Source: Bradyrhizobium sp. BTAi1 (GTDB lineage Bacteria; Pseudomonadota; Alphaproteobacteria; Rhizobiales; Xanthobacteraceae). From it: DNA of 64,000 bases. The translations under genes and the position numbers were made by a program. Under the pieces are notes generated by a model, which saw only the letters and a program-made list of their open reading frames with translations, searched no databases and was not told the DNA's origin. Below, piece by piece: positions 16,693 to 25,768 of this stretch. The stretch covers positions 3,264,001 to 3,328,000 of the forward strand of contig NC_009485.1 of assembly GCF_000015165.1 (NCBI RefSeq), in the 5' to 3' direction. The stretch's first letter is position 1. Every line of letters starts with the position of its first letter.

Positions 16693-19050
16693 TTACTCTG
16701 CGCAAACATAGGTATGGAGCCGAATCCGGCCAGCTTCGTCGATCTCCTTGTACAATCCCTGAATCTCGACGTCGAAGCCCGGAAACGTGTTGAAGGCGCG
16801 TTCGAACATCTTGAGGTAATCGATCATCGGCCGGGCGCGGTCGGACAGCCGCTCGCCCGGAACGATGGTGGCAATGCCCGGCGGATACACCACGAAGGGC
16901 GTCGTCGCGATGCGTCCGTCGATCTGGGCGATCGGCAGATAGTCGACCTCGTTGCGCATCAGCGCACGCGCCGCCTCGCGCGGCGACATCGCGATCTCCG
17001 GCAGATGCTGCGGCTGGAACTGCCTGGCTTGCAGCGCGCTCACCTCGGCCTCGCGGTAGAACCGGTGCATCTCGCCGCAGAGGTCGCGCAGCCGCACCTT
17101 GCCGTAGCGGCCGAAGCGGCGCCGGGTGAACTCGGGAATGGCGTCCTCCAGCAGCACATTGTCGTCGTGCAGCCGCTTGAAGGCGACGAGCCCGCTGATC
17201 AGGGTGCCGGCCTTGCTGGCCTCGACGCCGGGGGTCAACAGGAAGAGCAGCGAGTTGAGGTCATTTTTCTCGGCCACGATGCGGTTCTCGCGCAGATATT
17301 GCGCGACGATCGGCGCCGGGATGCCGTGGTCGGCGTAGCCGCCGGTGGTGCGGTCGAAGCCCGGCGTGAGCAGCGTGAGCTTGTTCGGATCGGTCATGGC
17401 GAAGCCGGGCGCGAGATCCGGAAAGCCGTGCCATGCTTCGCCCGGCGCGAGCTGCCACAGCGCGGCGTCGGTCGCGAGCTGATCGGTCGAGATCGCCTCC
17501 CAGGCCACGTCATGCCGCCCGCCCGGGCTGGCGGCGTCAGGGATCGACACCCGGTCGGGCACGAACGGCTCGAAGAACCAGCGCCGCGCCGGATCCTTCT
17601 CCTTTTCCTCGAATTCCCGGCGCATCGCTCTGATCTTCTTGCGCAATTCGATCCCGAGCCGGATCGTGTCGTCCCACAGGACTTCGCCGGAGCGGCCCTT
17701 CATCATCTGCGCGCCGACGTCGAGGGAGGCGAACAGCGGATAGAACGGCGACGTCGAGGCGTGCTGCATGAAGCTTTCGTTGAAGCGGCGATGCTCGACC
17801 CGGCGGCGCTGACCCTTGATGTGGCGATCCTTGATGTGGATCTGCGACGCCTGCGAGAAGCTCGCGAGCTGCTTGTGGGTCGATTGCGTGGCGATGATGC
17901 CGGGGGCGTCGGGCCCGAGCTCGGCAAGTCCCATGGCGAACCGGCCGGCATAGAGTGGGTGGAATTTCATGAAGCCCGCCCAGGCCTCGTCGAACATGAT
18001 GTAGTCGCAGAGATGGCCGATGCGCTGCAGGATCATTTCGGCGCTGTGGATCGTGCCGTCATAGGTGCACTGCTCGACAATGGCGACGCGGAACGGCCGT
18101 TCCTTGCGCCAGGCCTCGGGGTCCTTCACCAGCGGGTTGTTGCGGATCTGCTGCCGCAACTGCTCCTCGTCGAGCAGATCCCAGCGCATCGGCCCGATCA
18201 GCCCCCAGGCATTGCGGACGGTGGGAACATAGACCGGAACGCCGCCGGAGATCAGCAGCGCGCCATGATGGGCGGCCTTGTGATTGTTGCGGTCGAACAG
18301 CACGAGGTCGCCGTCGGTCACCAGCGCGCCCAGTACCACCTTGTTGGAGGTCGAGGTGCCGTTGAGGACGAAATAGGTCTTCTCGGCGCCGAAGATCTGC
18401 GCCGCTTCCTTCTGCGCGCGCAGCGCCGGACCCTCATGGGTCAGCAGGTCGCCGAGATCGAGCACGGAATTGTCGAGATCGTCGCGGAACACGGCTTCGC
18501 CGAGATGCTCGACGAAGATCCGGCCGATCGGGCTGCGGCTATAGAACACGCCGCCATTATGGCCGGGGCAGGTCCAGAGCTGGTTGCCTTCCTCGGCATA
18601 GTCGACCAGCGTGCCGAAGAACGGCGTCTTCAAGGTCTCGGCATATTGCTTCAGCCGGCTGATCAGGTTCTTGGCGATGAACGCCGGCGTTTCCTCGGAC
18701 AGGAACACGTAGCCGTCGATGAAGTCGAGCACCTCGACCGGCAGGTCCTCGAACCGCTTGCGGCGAATCAAGAGGATGATCGGGAAATCCAGACCGCGCC
18801 GCCGCATCAGGTTGATCAGCGCCGCCGTCTTGCCCTCCAGCCCTTTCTTGCCCCAGTCCACCACCATGCAGCCGATCGCGGCATCGGTCTGCACCGCGAT
18901 CTCGGCATCCTCCAGCTTGCGGGCGCGCACGACCTCGAAACCCGAGCGCTGGATCTCCTCGATGATCTGGTTGAAGCGCAGGCCGGCGAGATCGTCGGTC
19001 TCGAACACGGGCGCGGCGAACAGGAAGGTGAAGCGGCGGAAGTATTCCAT
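16693..19050 (-). CDS. Orn/Lys/Arg decarboxylase (fold-type I, PLP-dependent)
   Basis: This 785-residue protein matches the large biodegradative ornithine/lysine/arginine decarboxylases. An N-terminal response-regulator-like wing domain (about residues 1-125, VVDWGKKGLEGKTAALINLM) precedes the PLP-binding core. The Schiff-base Lys is K393 in the STHKQLASFSQAS motif; LNGTSTSNKVVLGALV and FDEAWAGFMKFHPLY contact the cofactor. The C-terminal domain has VYPPGIATIVPGER. It decarboxylates a basic amino acid to a diamine or agmatine, and which one is not fixed by these motifs. The start at 19050 gives the expected wing-domain N-terminus. It leads an operon with the GNAT gene. Confidence 0.9.
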   Translation of the reverse strand: MEYFRRFTFLFAAPVFETDDLAGLRFNQIIEEIQRSGFEVVRARKLEDAEIAVQTDAAIGCMVVDWGKKGLEGKTAALINLMRRRGLDFPIILLIRRKRFEDLPVEVLDFIDGYVFLSEETPAFIAKNLISRLKQYAETLKTPFFGTLVDYAEEGNQLWTCPGHNGGVFYSRSPIGRIFVEHLGEAVFRDDLDNSVLDLGDLLTHEGPALRAQKEAAQIFGAEKTYFVLNGTSTSNKVVLGALVTDGDLVLFDRNNHKAAHHGALLISGGVPVYVPTVRNAWGLIGPMRWDLLDEEQLRQQIRNNPLVKDPEAWRKERPFRVAIVEQCTYDGTIHSAEMILQRIGHLCDYIMFDEAWAGFMKFHPLYAGRFAMGLAELGPDAPGIIATQSTHKQLASFSQASQIHIKDRHIKGQRRRVEHRRFNESFMQHASTSPFYPLFASLDVGAQMMKGRSGEVLWDDTIRLGIELRKKIRAMRREFEEKEKDPARRWFFEPFVPDRVSIPDAASPGGRHDVAWEAISTDQLATDAALWQLAPGEAWHGFPDLAPGFAMTDPNKLTLLTPGFDRTTGGYADHGIPAPIVAQYLRENRIVAEKNDLNSLLFLLTPGVEASKAGTLISGLVAFKRLHDDNVLLEDAIPEFTRRRFGRYGKVRLRDLCGEMHRFYREAEVSALQARQFQPQHLPEIAMSPREAARALMRNEVDYLPIAQIDGRIATTPFVVYPPGIATIVPGERLSDRARPMIDYLKMFERAFNTFPGFDVEIQGLYKEIDEAGRIRLHTYVCAE

Positions 19051-19257
19051 GAGAGTCTTTCGGCTGGGTGGGCAGCCACCTGTCGACGGCTTCGATGACA
19101 ATGGGATGACAATCGGGCCGTCTCCGGGTGACGGTTCTGCCGATGGTCTCGCTTTGTTCGTATTCTGCACCTTGAGGCGCGATGGCGCCCTGGCGCTTGT
19201 CTTGACCCTGTCGCAGTGGCAATCGTCCAACGCTTGAGCGACCCGAAAGGACCCATC

Positions 19258-20313
19258 GTGCTCCCTGACTGGATCTCCCTCGATTGTGCCGCGCCGTCCG
19301 AGAGCCATCGGCAGGCGGCCATGGCGCGCCAGGCGCAGCTGACCAAGCCGCTCGGTGCGCTTGGCCGGCTGGAGGAGGTGGCTGTCGAGCTGGCGGCGCT
19401 GCAGGCGACGGACCACCCAGGTGCCGACCGGGCGCCCGTCGTGCTGTTCGCCGGCGATCACGGGATCGCGGCGCAGGGGGTCTCGGCCTATCCGCCGGAG
19501 GTCACAGTGCAGATGCTTCGCAACTTTGCCGGTGGAGGCGCGGCGATTGCGGTGCTCGCGCGTCATCTCAACTGCCCGCTCGAGGTGGTCGACGTTGGCA
19601 CGCTGGCGAGCGATGCCGTTCCCGGCGTGGTGGCCGACAAGACGCGCCGCGGCACGCGCGACTTCAGTGTCGCGCAGGCGCTCACGCCGGAGGAGGTGGC
19701 CTTCGCCTGCGATGCCGGGCGCCGCGCGCTGGCGCGGCAGGCCGATCATCAGCCGCAGCTCGTCATCTTCGGCGAGATGGGGATCGGCAACACGACATCA
19801 GCCGCCGCGATCGCCGCCGCGCTATTGTCCTGCGCGCCGGTCGACATCGTCGGCAGCGGCACGGGTCTCGACGCCGATGGGCGCGCCAAGAAGGCCGCCG
19901 TCATTGTCGCAGCCCTGGCGCGGCATGGACTGACATCGGACGCGGCGGTGGCGGATATCCTGGCCGCCGTCGGCGGCTTCGAGATCATCGCAATGGCCGG
20001 CGCCATGATCGCTGCCGCGCAGCGGCGTTGGCCAGTGCTGGTCGATGGCTTCATCGTCTCGGTCGCGGCGCTCGCGGCGGTCAGGCTCAATCCGTCGTGC
20101 CGTACCTGGCTACTGTTCTCGCACCGCTCGGCCGAGCGCGGTCATGCGCTGGTGCTCGACGCGCTCGGCGCCCATCCGTTGATCGATCTCGACCTCAGGC
20201 TCGGGGAGGCCTCCGGCGCCGCCACCGCGCTGCCGATCATCCGGCTCGCCTGCGCGCTGCATAACGGCATGGCCACCTTCGCGGAGGCTGCCGTCTCGGG
20301 ACGCGACGCGTGA
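19258..20313 (+). CDS. cobT: Nicotinate-nucleotide--dimethylbenzimidazole phosphoribosyltransferase
   Basis: This 351-residue enzyme makes alpha-ribazole 5'-phosphate from nicotinate mononucleotide and 5,6-dimethylbenzimidazole for the lower ligand of cobalamin (called CobU in Pseudomonas denitrificans). Family motifs are LTKPLGALGRLEEVA, FAGDHGIAAQGVSAYPPEVT, GEMGIGNTTSAAAI and the catalytic Glu in RLGEASGAA. GTG 19258 is chosen because AAAGGA precedes it and it puts that Glu at 317, the known position in Salmonella CobT. It starts a tight plus-strand run with cobC (TGATG overlap) and cobS. BluB, which makes its base substrate, is at 41.2 kb. Confidence 0.93.
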   Translation: MLPDWISLDCAAPSESHRQAAMARQAQLTKPLGALGRLEEVAVELAALQATDHPGADRAPVVLFAGDHGIAAQGVSAYPPEVTVQMLRNFAGGGAAIAVLARHLNCPLEVVDVGTLASDAVPGVVADKTRRGTRDFSVAQALTPEEVAFACDAGRRALARQADHQPQLVIFGEMGIGNTTSAAAIAAALLSCAPVDIVGSGTGLDADGRAKKAAVIVAALARHGLTSDAAVADILAAVGGFEIIAMAGAMIAAAQRRWPVLVDGFIVSVAALAAVRLNPSCRTWLLFSHRSAERGHALVLDALGAHPLIDLDLRLGEASGAATALPIIRLACALHNGMATFAEAAVSGRDA

Positions 20314-20906
20314 TGCGGATCGATCTGCTGCGGCACGGCTCGACCGGGCGCGACGGTTATCTCGACGGCCGCACCGACCCGCCGCTCACGGATGACGGCT
20401 GGGATCAGGTCGGGCGGCAGACCGAGAGCCGGATGTGGCGCCGCGTCGTGAGTTCGCCCTTGGCACGCGCGCGTGCGGCCGCCGAGGACTATGCGCGGCG
20501 AACCGGCTGTACGCTGGAGATCGATGGCGATTGGCGCGAGCTTCACTTCGGCCGCTGGGACGGACGGAGGCGCAGGGACATTGCCGCCGAGGCCCGCGGA
20601 GCCGACTTGCTGGCGGCGTTCTACGCCGATCCCGCAGTTGCGGCGCCCGAGGGCGAGAGCTGGGCCGACCTGCAGGCGCGGGTCGCGCGCGCCGTCGAGC
20701 GTGTTCTGACCCATTCAGGGGCGGCACCGGTTCTGGTGGTCAGCCATGGCGGTGCCATCCGTGCCGCGCTATCGCATTTGCTCGGCTGGCCCTTGCCTCA
20801 GCTGTGGAGCTTGCGGATTCAGCCTGGCACCCGCATCACGCTCGAAGCCGGGCGGGGGGCGGACGGCGCGCCCTGGGGCGAAATCGTCGAGATCATCCAG
20901 CCATGA
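20313..20906 (+). CDS. cobC: Alpha-ribazole phosphatase (histidine phosphatase family)
   Basis: This 197-residue protein has the phosphoglycerate-mutase fold with the phospho-His loop LLRHGSTG (H8), the WRELHFGRWDG segment and the second catalytic His in VVSHGGAIRAAL. By position between cobT and cobS it most likely removes the phosphate of alpha-ribazole phosphate or cobalamin 5'-phosphate. The stop of cobT and this ATG overlap (TGATG), and its own stop overlaps cobS (ATGA), which points to translational coupling. The fold alone would not prove the substrate; context makes it likely. Confidence 0.85.
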   Translation: MRIDLLRHGSTGRDGYLDGRTDPPLTDDGWDQVGRQTESRMWRRVVSSPLARARAAAEDYARRTGCTLEIDGDWRELHFGRWDGRRRRDIAAEARGADLLAAFYADPAVAAPEGESWADLQARVARAVERVLTHSGAAPVLVVSHGGAIRAALSHLLGWPLPQLWSLRIQPGTRITLEAGRGADGAPWGEIVEIIQP

Positions 20907-21622
20907 GTTTGCGTGACTTCTGGATCGCATTGCAGTTCATGACGCGTCTGCCGACGCCGCGCGTCGTCGAGTCCCGGCCGGACGATCTCGCACGGGCATC
21001 GCCGTGGTTTCCGGCCGCAGGGCTGGTGATCGGCGCGTGCCTGGCCCTGATCGCCCGGATTTTCCAAAGCGCCGATCCATGGATCGTCGCGCTGGCCGTG
21101 GTCGTCGCCTGGATCTGGATCACAGGCGCGCTGCATCTCGACGGTCTCGGCGATGTCGCCGACGCGTTCGGCGCCGCGCATGGCAAGCCCGAGCGCTTCA
21201 TCGCTGTGCTGGGCGATCCTCATGCCGGCAGCTTCGCGGTGGTGGCCATCAGCCTGCAGATCGCCGCCAAGCTGGTGCTGCTCGCCGAGCTGGCGACGGG
21301 GCCGACCGGCTGGGCGCTTCTGCTGATCCCGGCCTGGGCGCGCCTGGGCACGTTGGTCTGGAGCAAGATGCTGGTGTCGTTGAAGCCGGGGCTGGGTGCG
21401 AGCGTGTCGAACCGCGCCGGCTGGAATGTCATTGCTGGATGGAGCGTCGTCCTGGCGATCGGCGCGCTTGCCGGCGCCGTCCCGAGCTTGCTTGCCATCG
21501 CACTCATCCCGGCCGTCGCAGTCTATTGGCAATGGCGGCTCGGCGGCATCACCGGCGACTGTCACGGCGCCAGCATCGAGGTGACGGAGACGCTGCTGCT
21601 CGCCGCTTGCGTGCTGGGCTAG
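20903..21622 (+). CDS. cobS: Adenosylcobinamide-GDP ribazoletransferase (cobalamin synthase)
   Basis: This 239-residue integral membrane protein joins adenosylcobinamide-GDP with alpha-ribazole (phosphate), the last assembly step of cobalamin (CobV in Pseudomonas denitrificans naming). Family features are FMTRLPTP near the N-terminus, ASPWFPAAGLVIGA, the acidic ALHLDGLGDVADAFG motif near residue 75 and GITGDCHGASIEVTE near the C-terminus, with about six membrane segments. ATG 20903 overlaps the cobC stop. Its last four bases overlap the convergent threonine-phosphate decarboxylase gene. Confidence 0.93.
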   Translation: MSLRDFWIALQFMTRLPTPRVVESRPDDLARASPWFPAAGLVIGACLALIARIFQSADPWIVALAVVVAWIWITGALHLDGLGDVADAFGAAHGKPERFIAVLGDPHAGSFAVVAISLQIAAKLVLLAELATGPTGWALLLIPAWARLGTLVWSKMLVSLKPGLGASVSNRAGWNVIAGWSVVLAIGALAGAVPSLLAIALIPAVAVYWQWRLGGITGDCHGASIEVTETLLLAACVLG

Positions 21623-22650
21623 CCGGCGTCGCCGAGCGCCTGAGTCAGGCGCTGCCACGCGGCTTCATCACCGGGGAGCCCGAAGCGCAGCCAGTTCGGC
21701 TGCGCCGGGAAGCGTCTGACATGGATGCCGCGGCGGGCCAGCCGTTCGGCGATGTCAGTCGCGCCGGTCGAGGCGACCAGCCGGAACAACGGCGTGCCGC
21801 CGATGGCGACGCAACCGGCCTTGGACAGCAGCCCGTCGATGCGCGCGCAGTCCTTGACCAAGCGGGCGCGTGTCTGGTGCAGCCACGCTTCATCGGCCAG
21901 TGCGGCCATCCCGATGGCGAGCGCAGCTCCCGACACCGCCCACGGCCCGAGCTGCTCGCGCAGCTGCTGTGCGATGTCCTCGGCGCTGATCGCAAATCCC
22001 AGCCGCACGCCGGCAAGACCATAGACCTTGCCGAACGAGCGCAGCACGATCGTCGCCGGCGGCAGGTCCGTCGCAAGGCTCGCGTTGGCGGGATAGAGGT
22101 CGATGAAGGCTTCGTCGACGATCAGCAGGCCATCCCGGCGACGCAGGGTGGCGGCCAGGCTGACTAGCGTCTCGCGCGCCAGCAGCCGCCCGGTCGGATT
22201 ATTGGGATTCACCACCACCGCCACATCGGCGTCGGCCAGTCTGCCGACATCGTCGGTCAGGCTGACGCGATGGCCACCGCCGCGCCAGCACCGCGCGTGC
22301 TCCTCATAGGTCGGCGCGAGCACGGTGACGGTCGAGCACGGGCGCAGCCGCGGCAGGATCTGCAGCAGCGCCTGTGTGCCGGGAGCGGCCACGATTTGCT
22401 CAGGCGCGTCCACGCCATAGCGCGCGGTGGCCGTCGCGCGGAGCGCGCGTTCCTCGGAGGCGGCCGGCAAGCGTTGCCACGAGGCGGGCGGGATCGGTGG
22501 CACCGGGTAGGGCACGGGATTGATGCCGGTGGACAGGTCGATCCAGGGGCGCGGCGCATCGGGGTAGCGACGGCTGATGGCATCGAGATCGCCGCCGTGA
22601 ACGATCGCTTCCGGCGGGGTCTGCTGCGTGCTAGTCGCTCTGTCGTCCAT
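21619..22650 (-). CDS. cobD: Threonine-phosphate decarboxylase
   Basis: This 343-residue class I/II aminotransferase-fold PLP enzyme makes (R)-1-amino-2-propanol phosphate, the linker of the nucleotide loop (CobC in Pseudomonas denitrificans naming). It has HGGDLDAISRRYP at the N-terminus, as in the family, VVNPNNPTGRLL, IVDEAFIDLYP and the PLP-Lys region RSFGKVYGLAGVRLGFA. It is convergent with cobS (4-bp overlap) and divergent from cbiB, whose start lies only about 22 bp away, so the two promoters must overlap each other's coding sequence. Confidence 0.92.
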   Translation of the reverse strand: MDDRATSTQQTPPEAIVHGGDLDAISRRYPDAPRPWIDLSTGINPVPYPVPPIPPASWQRLPAASEERALRATATARYGVDAPEQIVAAPGTQALLQILPRLRPCSTVTVLAPTYEEHARCWRGGGHRVSLTDDVGRLADADVAVVVNPNNPTGRLLARETLVSLAATLRRRDGLLIVDEAFIDLYPANASLATDLPPATIVLRSFGKVYGLAGVRLGFAISAEDIAQQLREQLGPWAVSGAALAIGMAALADEAWLHQTRARLVKDCARIDGLLSKAGCVAIGGTPLFRLVASTGATDIAERLARRGIHVRRFPAQPNWLRFGLPGDEAAWQRLTQALGDAG

Positions 22651-22672
22651 GTCTGTCCTTCAGCGGAGAGCG

Positions 22673-23644
22673 ATGTTCGTCTCACTCGCGCTCGCGGCGC
22701 TCCTCATCGAGGCTGTCGTCGGTTATCCCCAAATCCTGTTGCAGCGGATCGGTCATCCGGTGATGTGGATCGGCGCGCTGATAGCATGGGCTGACCGCCG
22801 CTGGAACGGGGCCGACGCACGCTTCGCGGTGCGCCGGGCGCGCGGCATCGCACTGGTCGCTCTGCTGGTCCTGGGGATGATGGCGATTGGCCTGGCCGCG
22901 ACATCGGCCACGCAGGCCGTGTTCGGGGAGCCGGCGGCAACGATCATCCTGGCCGTATCGGCGAGCAGCCTGCTGGCCCAGCGCAGCCTCGATGCGCATG
23001 TCGCTGCGGTTGCTGAAGGATTGGAGAAAGAGGGGCTCGACGGCGGTCGCCGCACGGTGGCGATGATCGTCGGGCGTGATCCCGAGCGGCTGGATGAAGC
23101 CGGCGTGGCGCGCGCCGCGATCGAGAGCCTCGCCGAGAATTTTTCGGATGGAATCGTTGCGCCGCTGTTCTGGCTTGCGGTCGGCGGGCTCCCTTGCATC
23201 CTGATCTACAAGGCGATCAACACCGCCGACAGCATGATCGGTCATCTCTCCGAGCGTCACCGCGCCTTCGGCTGGGCGGCGGCGCGGCTCGACGATCTCA
23301 TCAATTTGCCGGCGTCCCGGTTGTCGGCGGTGTGGCTTGCCGGTGCGGCGGCGGTCGTTCCCGGAGCGTCCTGGCGTGCCGCGCTGCAGATGGTCGGACG
23401 CGATGCCTCCAAGCATCATTCGCCCAATGCTGGCTGGCCAGAAGCCGCAATGGCCGGTGCGTTGGGGCTGCGGCTGGCGGGGCCGCGCGTCTATGACGGT
23501 GAAACGGTCGCGGATGCATGGATGGGCCAGGGCCGGTCGGCTTTGAATGCGGGCGATATCAGGCAGGCCCTCCGGCTTTATCGGACCGCGTGCCTGATCC
23601 AGGGCATCGTCGTCGCTGCGCTGGCCCTCGCCGCGATCATGTGA
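22673..23644 (+). CDS. cbiB: Adenosylcobinamide-phosphate synthase
   Basis: This 323-residue membrane protein attaches aminopropanol (phosphate) to adenosylcobyric acid (CobD in Pseudomonas denitrificans naming). Family signatures are HPVMWIGALIAW, the VGRDPERLDEAGVARAAIES segment, SLAENFSDGIVAPLFW, KAINTADSMIGH and GRDASKHHSPNAGWPEAAMAG (split over residues about 240-260). ATG 22673 has GGAGAG immediately upstream and gives the usual length; an earlier ATG at 22649 adds eight residues. It converges on cobQ with an 8-bp overlap. Confidence 0.92.
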   Translation: MFVSLALAALLIEAVVGYPQILLQRIGHPVMWIGALIAWADRRWNGADARFAVRRARGIALVALLVLGMMAIGLAATSATQAVFGEPAATIILAVSASSLLAQRSLDAHVAAVAEGLEKEGLDGGRRTVAMIVGRDPERLDEAGVARAAIESLAENFSDGIVAPLFWLAVGGLPCILIYKAINTADSMIGHLSERHRAFGWAAARLDDLINLPASRLSAVWLAGAAAVVPGASWRAALQMVGRDASKHHSPNAGWPEAAMAGALGLRLAGPRVYDGETVADAWMGQGRSALNAGDIRQALRLYRTACLIQGIVVAALALAAIM

Positions 23645-25115
23645 TCGCACGCGGCACGCGCGCGAGATCCAGAATGCGGTCGATATCGATGTAGCGTTCG
23701 AGATGTGCCGCGAGCGCATCCAGGGTCGCATCGACATCGGCGTCATAGGACTGGCCGCTTGCGGTGGTGCCGAGACCGCGCAGCCAATGCGCGCGCAGGT
23801 GGTCATCGGCGAACAGGCCATGCACATAGCAGCCGGCGATCTGGCCGCCAGCCGCAACGGCCCCATCGCGGCGGCCGTCGGAGAACACGAGGAAGGGGTG
23901 TTGTGCGGCGGGCCCGTCGGTGCGGCCGATATGCATCTCGTAGCCGCGGAAGGGCGCCTCATCTTGAGTCAATCTGCCCTCGACGTCGCGCAGCGCCTTG
24001 TCGCCTGTCAGTGTCGTTTCGATGTCGAGCAGCCCAAGTCCCGCGACCGCGCCCGGCGCGCCTTCATGTCCGTCGGGATCGCTGATCATTCGCCCCAGCA
24101 TCTGATAGCCGCCGCAGATGCCGAGGACGCGGCCGCCGCGGCGCAGATGCGCCTGCAGATCGATGTCCCAGCCCGCCTCGCGCAAGGCGGCAAGGTCGGC
24201 GATCGTCGCCTTGGAGCCCGGCAGGATGACGACGGCTGCGTCTCCCGGAATCGGCGTGCCCGGCCTGAGGAATTGCAGGTCGACGCCGTCCTCCAGCCGC
24301 AACGGATCGAACTCGTCGAAATTGGAGATCCGGGGATAAGCGAGCACGGCGATCTTTGGCCGATCTCTGCTCCACACTCCGCCCCCAGGCAGTCCGAGCG
24401 CATCCTCCGCCGGCAGACGGCGCGCATCCGCGAAATGCGGAATGAGCCCGAGCGATGTCCATCGGGTTCTTGTCGCAATCTCGCTCATGCCCGAGGCAAA
24501 CAAGGCGGGATCACCGCGGAACTTGTTGACCAGGAAGCCCGCGATGAGCGCGGCATCGTCGGGCGCGAGCACAGCCTGGGTGCCGACCAGGCTCGCAATG
24601 ACGCCGCCGCGGTCGATGTCACCGATCAGCACCACGGGGATCTGTGTGGCCTGCGCGAAGCCCATATTGGCGATGTCGCCGGCTCGCAGGTTGATCTCCG
24701 ACGCCGAGCCTGCGCCTTCCACCAACGCGATGTCTGTATCGGCGATCAGATGATGAAAGCTATCAAGCACGGCCTTCATCAATTGCGGCTTCATGGCCTG
24801 ATAGGCGGACGCCTTGGCATTGCCGATCACGCGGCCCTGGACCACGACCTGCGAGCCGATCTCGCTCTGCGGCTTCAAGAGCACCGGGTTCATGTGCACC
24901 GTCATCGGCCGCCGCGCCGCGCGCGCCTGCAGCGCCTGGGCGCGGCCGATCTCGCCGCCATCGGCGGTGACCGCGGCGTTGTTCGACATGTTCTGCGGCT
25001 TGAACGGCGCCACCTTCAGCCCCCGCAAGGTCAGCGCCCGTGCGAGCCCGGCGACGATCAGCGACTTGCCGACGTCGGAGCCGGTGCCCTGGAACATGAT
25101 GGCGCGTGCGGGCAT
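23637..25115 (-). CDS. cobQ: Adenosylcobyric acid synthase (glutamine-hydrolysing)
   Basis: This 492-residue protein amidates positions b, d, e and g of adenosylcobyrinic acid a,c-diamide. The N-terminal ATP-dependent synthetase domain begins MFQGTGSDVGKSLIVAGLAR with a P-loop-like motif. The C-terminal class I glutamine amidotransferase domain has the nucleophilic Cys in GICGGYQMLGR and a late His in YVHGLFADD. It is third in the minus-strand run cobP-cobO-cobQ, three bases after cobO. Its 3' end overlaps cbiB by 8 bp. Confidence 0.95.
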   Translation of the reverse strand: MPARAIMFQGTGSDVGKSLIVAGLARALTLRGLKVAPFKPQNMSNNAAVTADGGEIGRAQALQARAARRPMTVHMNPVLLKPQSEIGSQVVVQGRVIGNAKASAYQAMKPQLMKAVLDSFHHLIADTDIALVEGAGSASEINLRAGDIANMGFAQATQIPVVLIGDIDRGGVIASLVGTQAVLAPDDAALIAGFLVNKFRGDPALFASGMSEIATRTRWTSLGLIPHFADARRLPAEDALGLPGGGVWSRDRPKIAVLAYPRISNFDEFDPLRLEDGVDLQFLRPGTPIPGDAAVVILPGSKATIADLAALREAGWDIDLQAHLRRGGRVLGICGGYQMLGRMISDPDGHEGAPGAVAGLGLLDIETTLTGDKALRDVEGRLTQDEAPFRGYEMHIGRTDGPAAQHPFLVFSDGRRDGAVAAGGQIAGCYVHGLFADDHLRAHWLRGLGTTASGQSYDADVDATLDALAAHLERYIDIDRILDLARVPRAIT

Positions 25116-25118
25116 GGA

Positions 25119-25727
25119 CTAGTACTCGATGCCTTCCTGCGCCTTCACGCCGGCCGCGAAGTGATGCTTGACGAGGTTCATCTCGGTGACGAGATCGGCG
25201 GCCTCGATCAGCTCCGGCTTGGCGTTGCGGCCGGTGACGACGACGTGCAGATCGGGGCGGCGCCCGGCCAGCGTTGCGACCACGTCGCCGATCGGCAGAT
25301 GGTCATAACGCAAGGCGATGTTGAGCTCGTCGAGGATCAGCAGCCGGATCGTGGGATCGGCCATCAGCTCCTTCGCCTTGCCCCAGGCGCGCTCGGCCGC
25401 GGCGACGTCGCGCGCGCGATCCTGCGTCTCCCAAGTGAAGCCTTCGCCGAGCGTGTGCCACGACACCTGATCGCCGAAACGCTCGATCGCCTTGCGCTCC
25501 CCGGTCTCCCACGCACCCTTGCCGAACTGCACGACGCCGATGCGAAAGCCGCGGCCCAGAGCGCGCAGCATCAGGCCCCAGGCCGCGGTCGACTTGCCCT
25601 TGCCTTTGCCGGTGTGGACGATCAGCAGGCCCTTTTCGACGGTCTTCGACGCCACCTCGGCATCCTGAACCGCCTTGCGATTCTCCATCTTGGCCTTGTG
25701 GCGGGCATCCTCGGCGCTCTCGGTCAT
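25119..25727 (-). CDS. cobO: Cob(I)yrinic acid a,c-diamide adenosyltransferase
   Basis: This 202-residue CobA/BtuR/CobO-type enzyme transfers the adenosyl group of ATP to Co(I) corrinoids. The P-loop GKGKGKS (residues 40-46), WGLMLRALGRG, VQFGKGAW, LLILDELNIALRY and VVTGRNAKPELIEAADLVTE are all present. ATG 25727 is preferred because AAAGGA lies ten bases upstream. An alternative ATG at 25772 overlaps the cobP stop as ATGA and would add 15 residues. The corrinoid reductase that supplies Co(I) is not in the window. Confidence 0.93.
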   Translation of the reverse strand: MTESAEDARHKAKMENRKAVQDAEVASKTVEKGLLIVHTGKGKGKSTAAWGLMLRALGRGFRIGVVQFGKGAWETGERKAIERFGDQVSWHTLGEGFTWETQDRARDVAAAERAWGKAKELMADPTIRLLILDELNIALRYDHLPIGDVVATLAGRRPDLHVVVTGRNAKPELIEAADLVTEMNLVKHHFAAGVKAQEGIEY

Positions 25728-25768
25728 CGGCAGATTCCTTTCATGTCCAAGTCCGGTCTGAGCCCTGT

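Noticed and set aside
16714..19098. A 794-codon plus-strand frame opposite the Orn/Lys/Arg decarboxylase
   Set aside because: Shadow of a gene with a complete PLP site; composition is not protein-like.
19051..19257. Second cobalamin riboswitch ahead of cobT
   Set aside because: No B12 box or other aptamer core in the leader. Only short GATGACAAT direct repeats are present.
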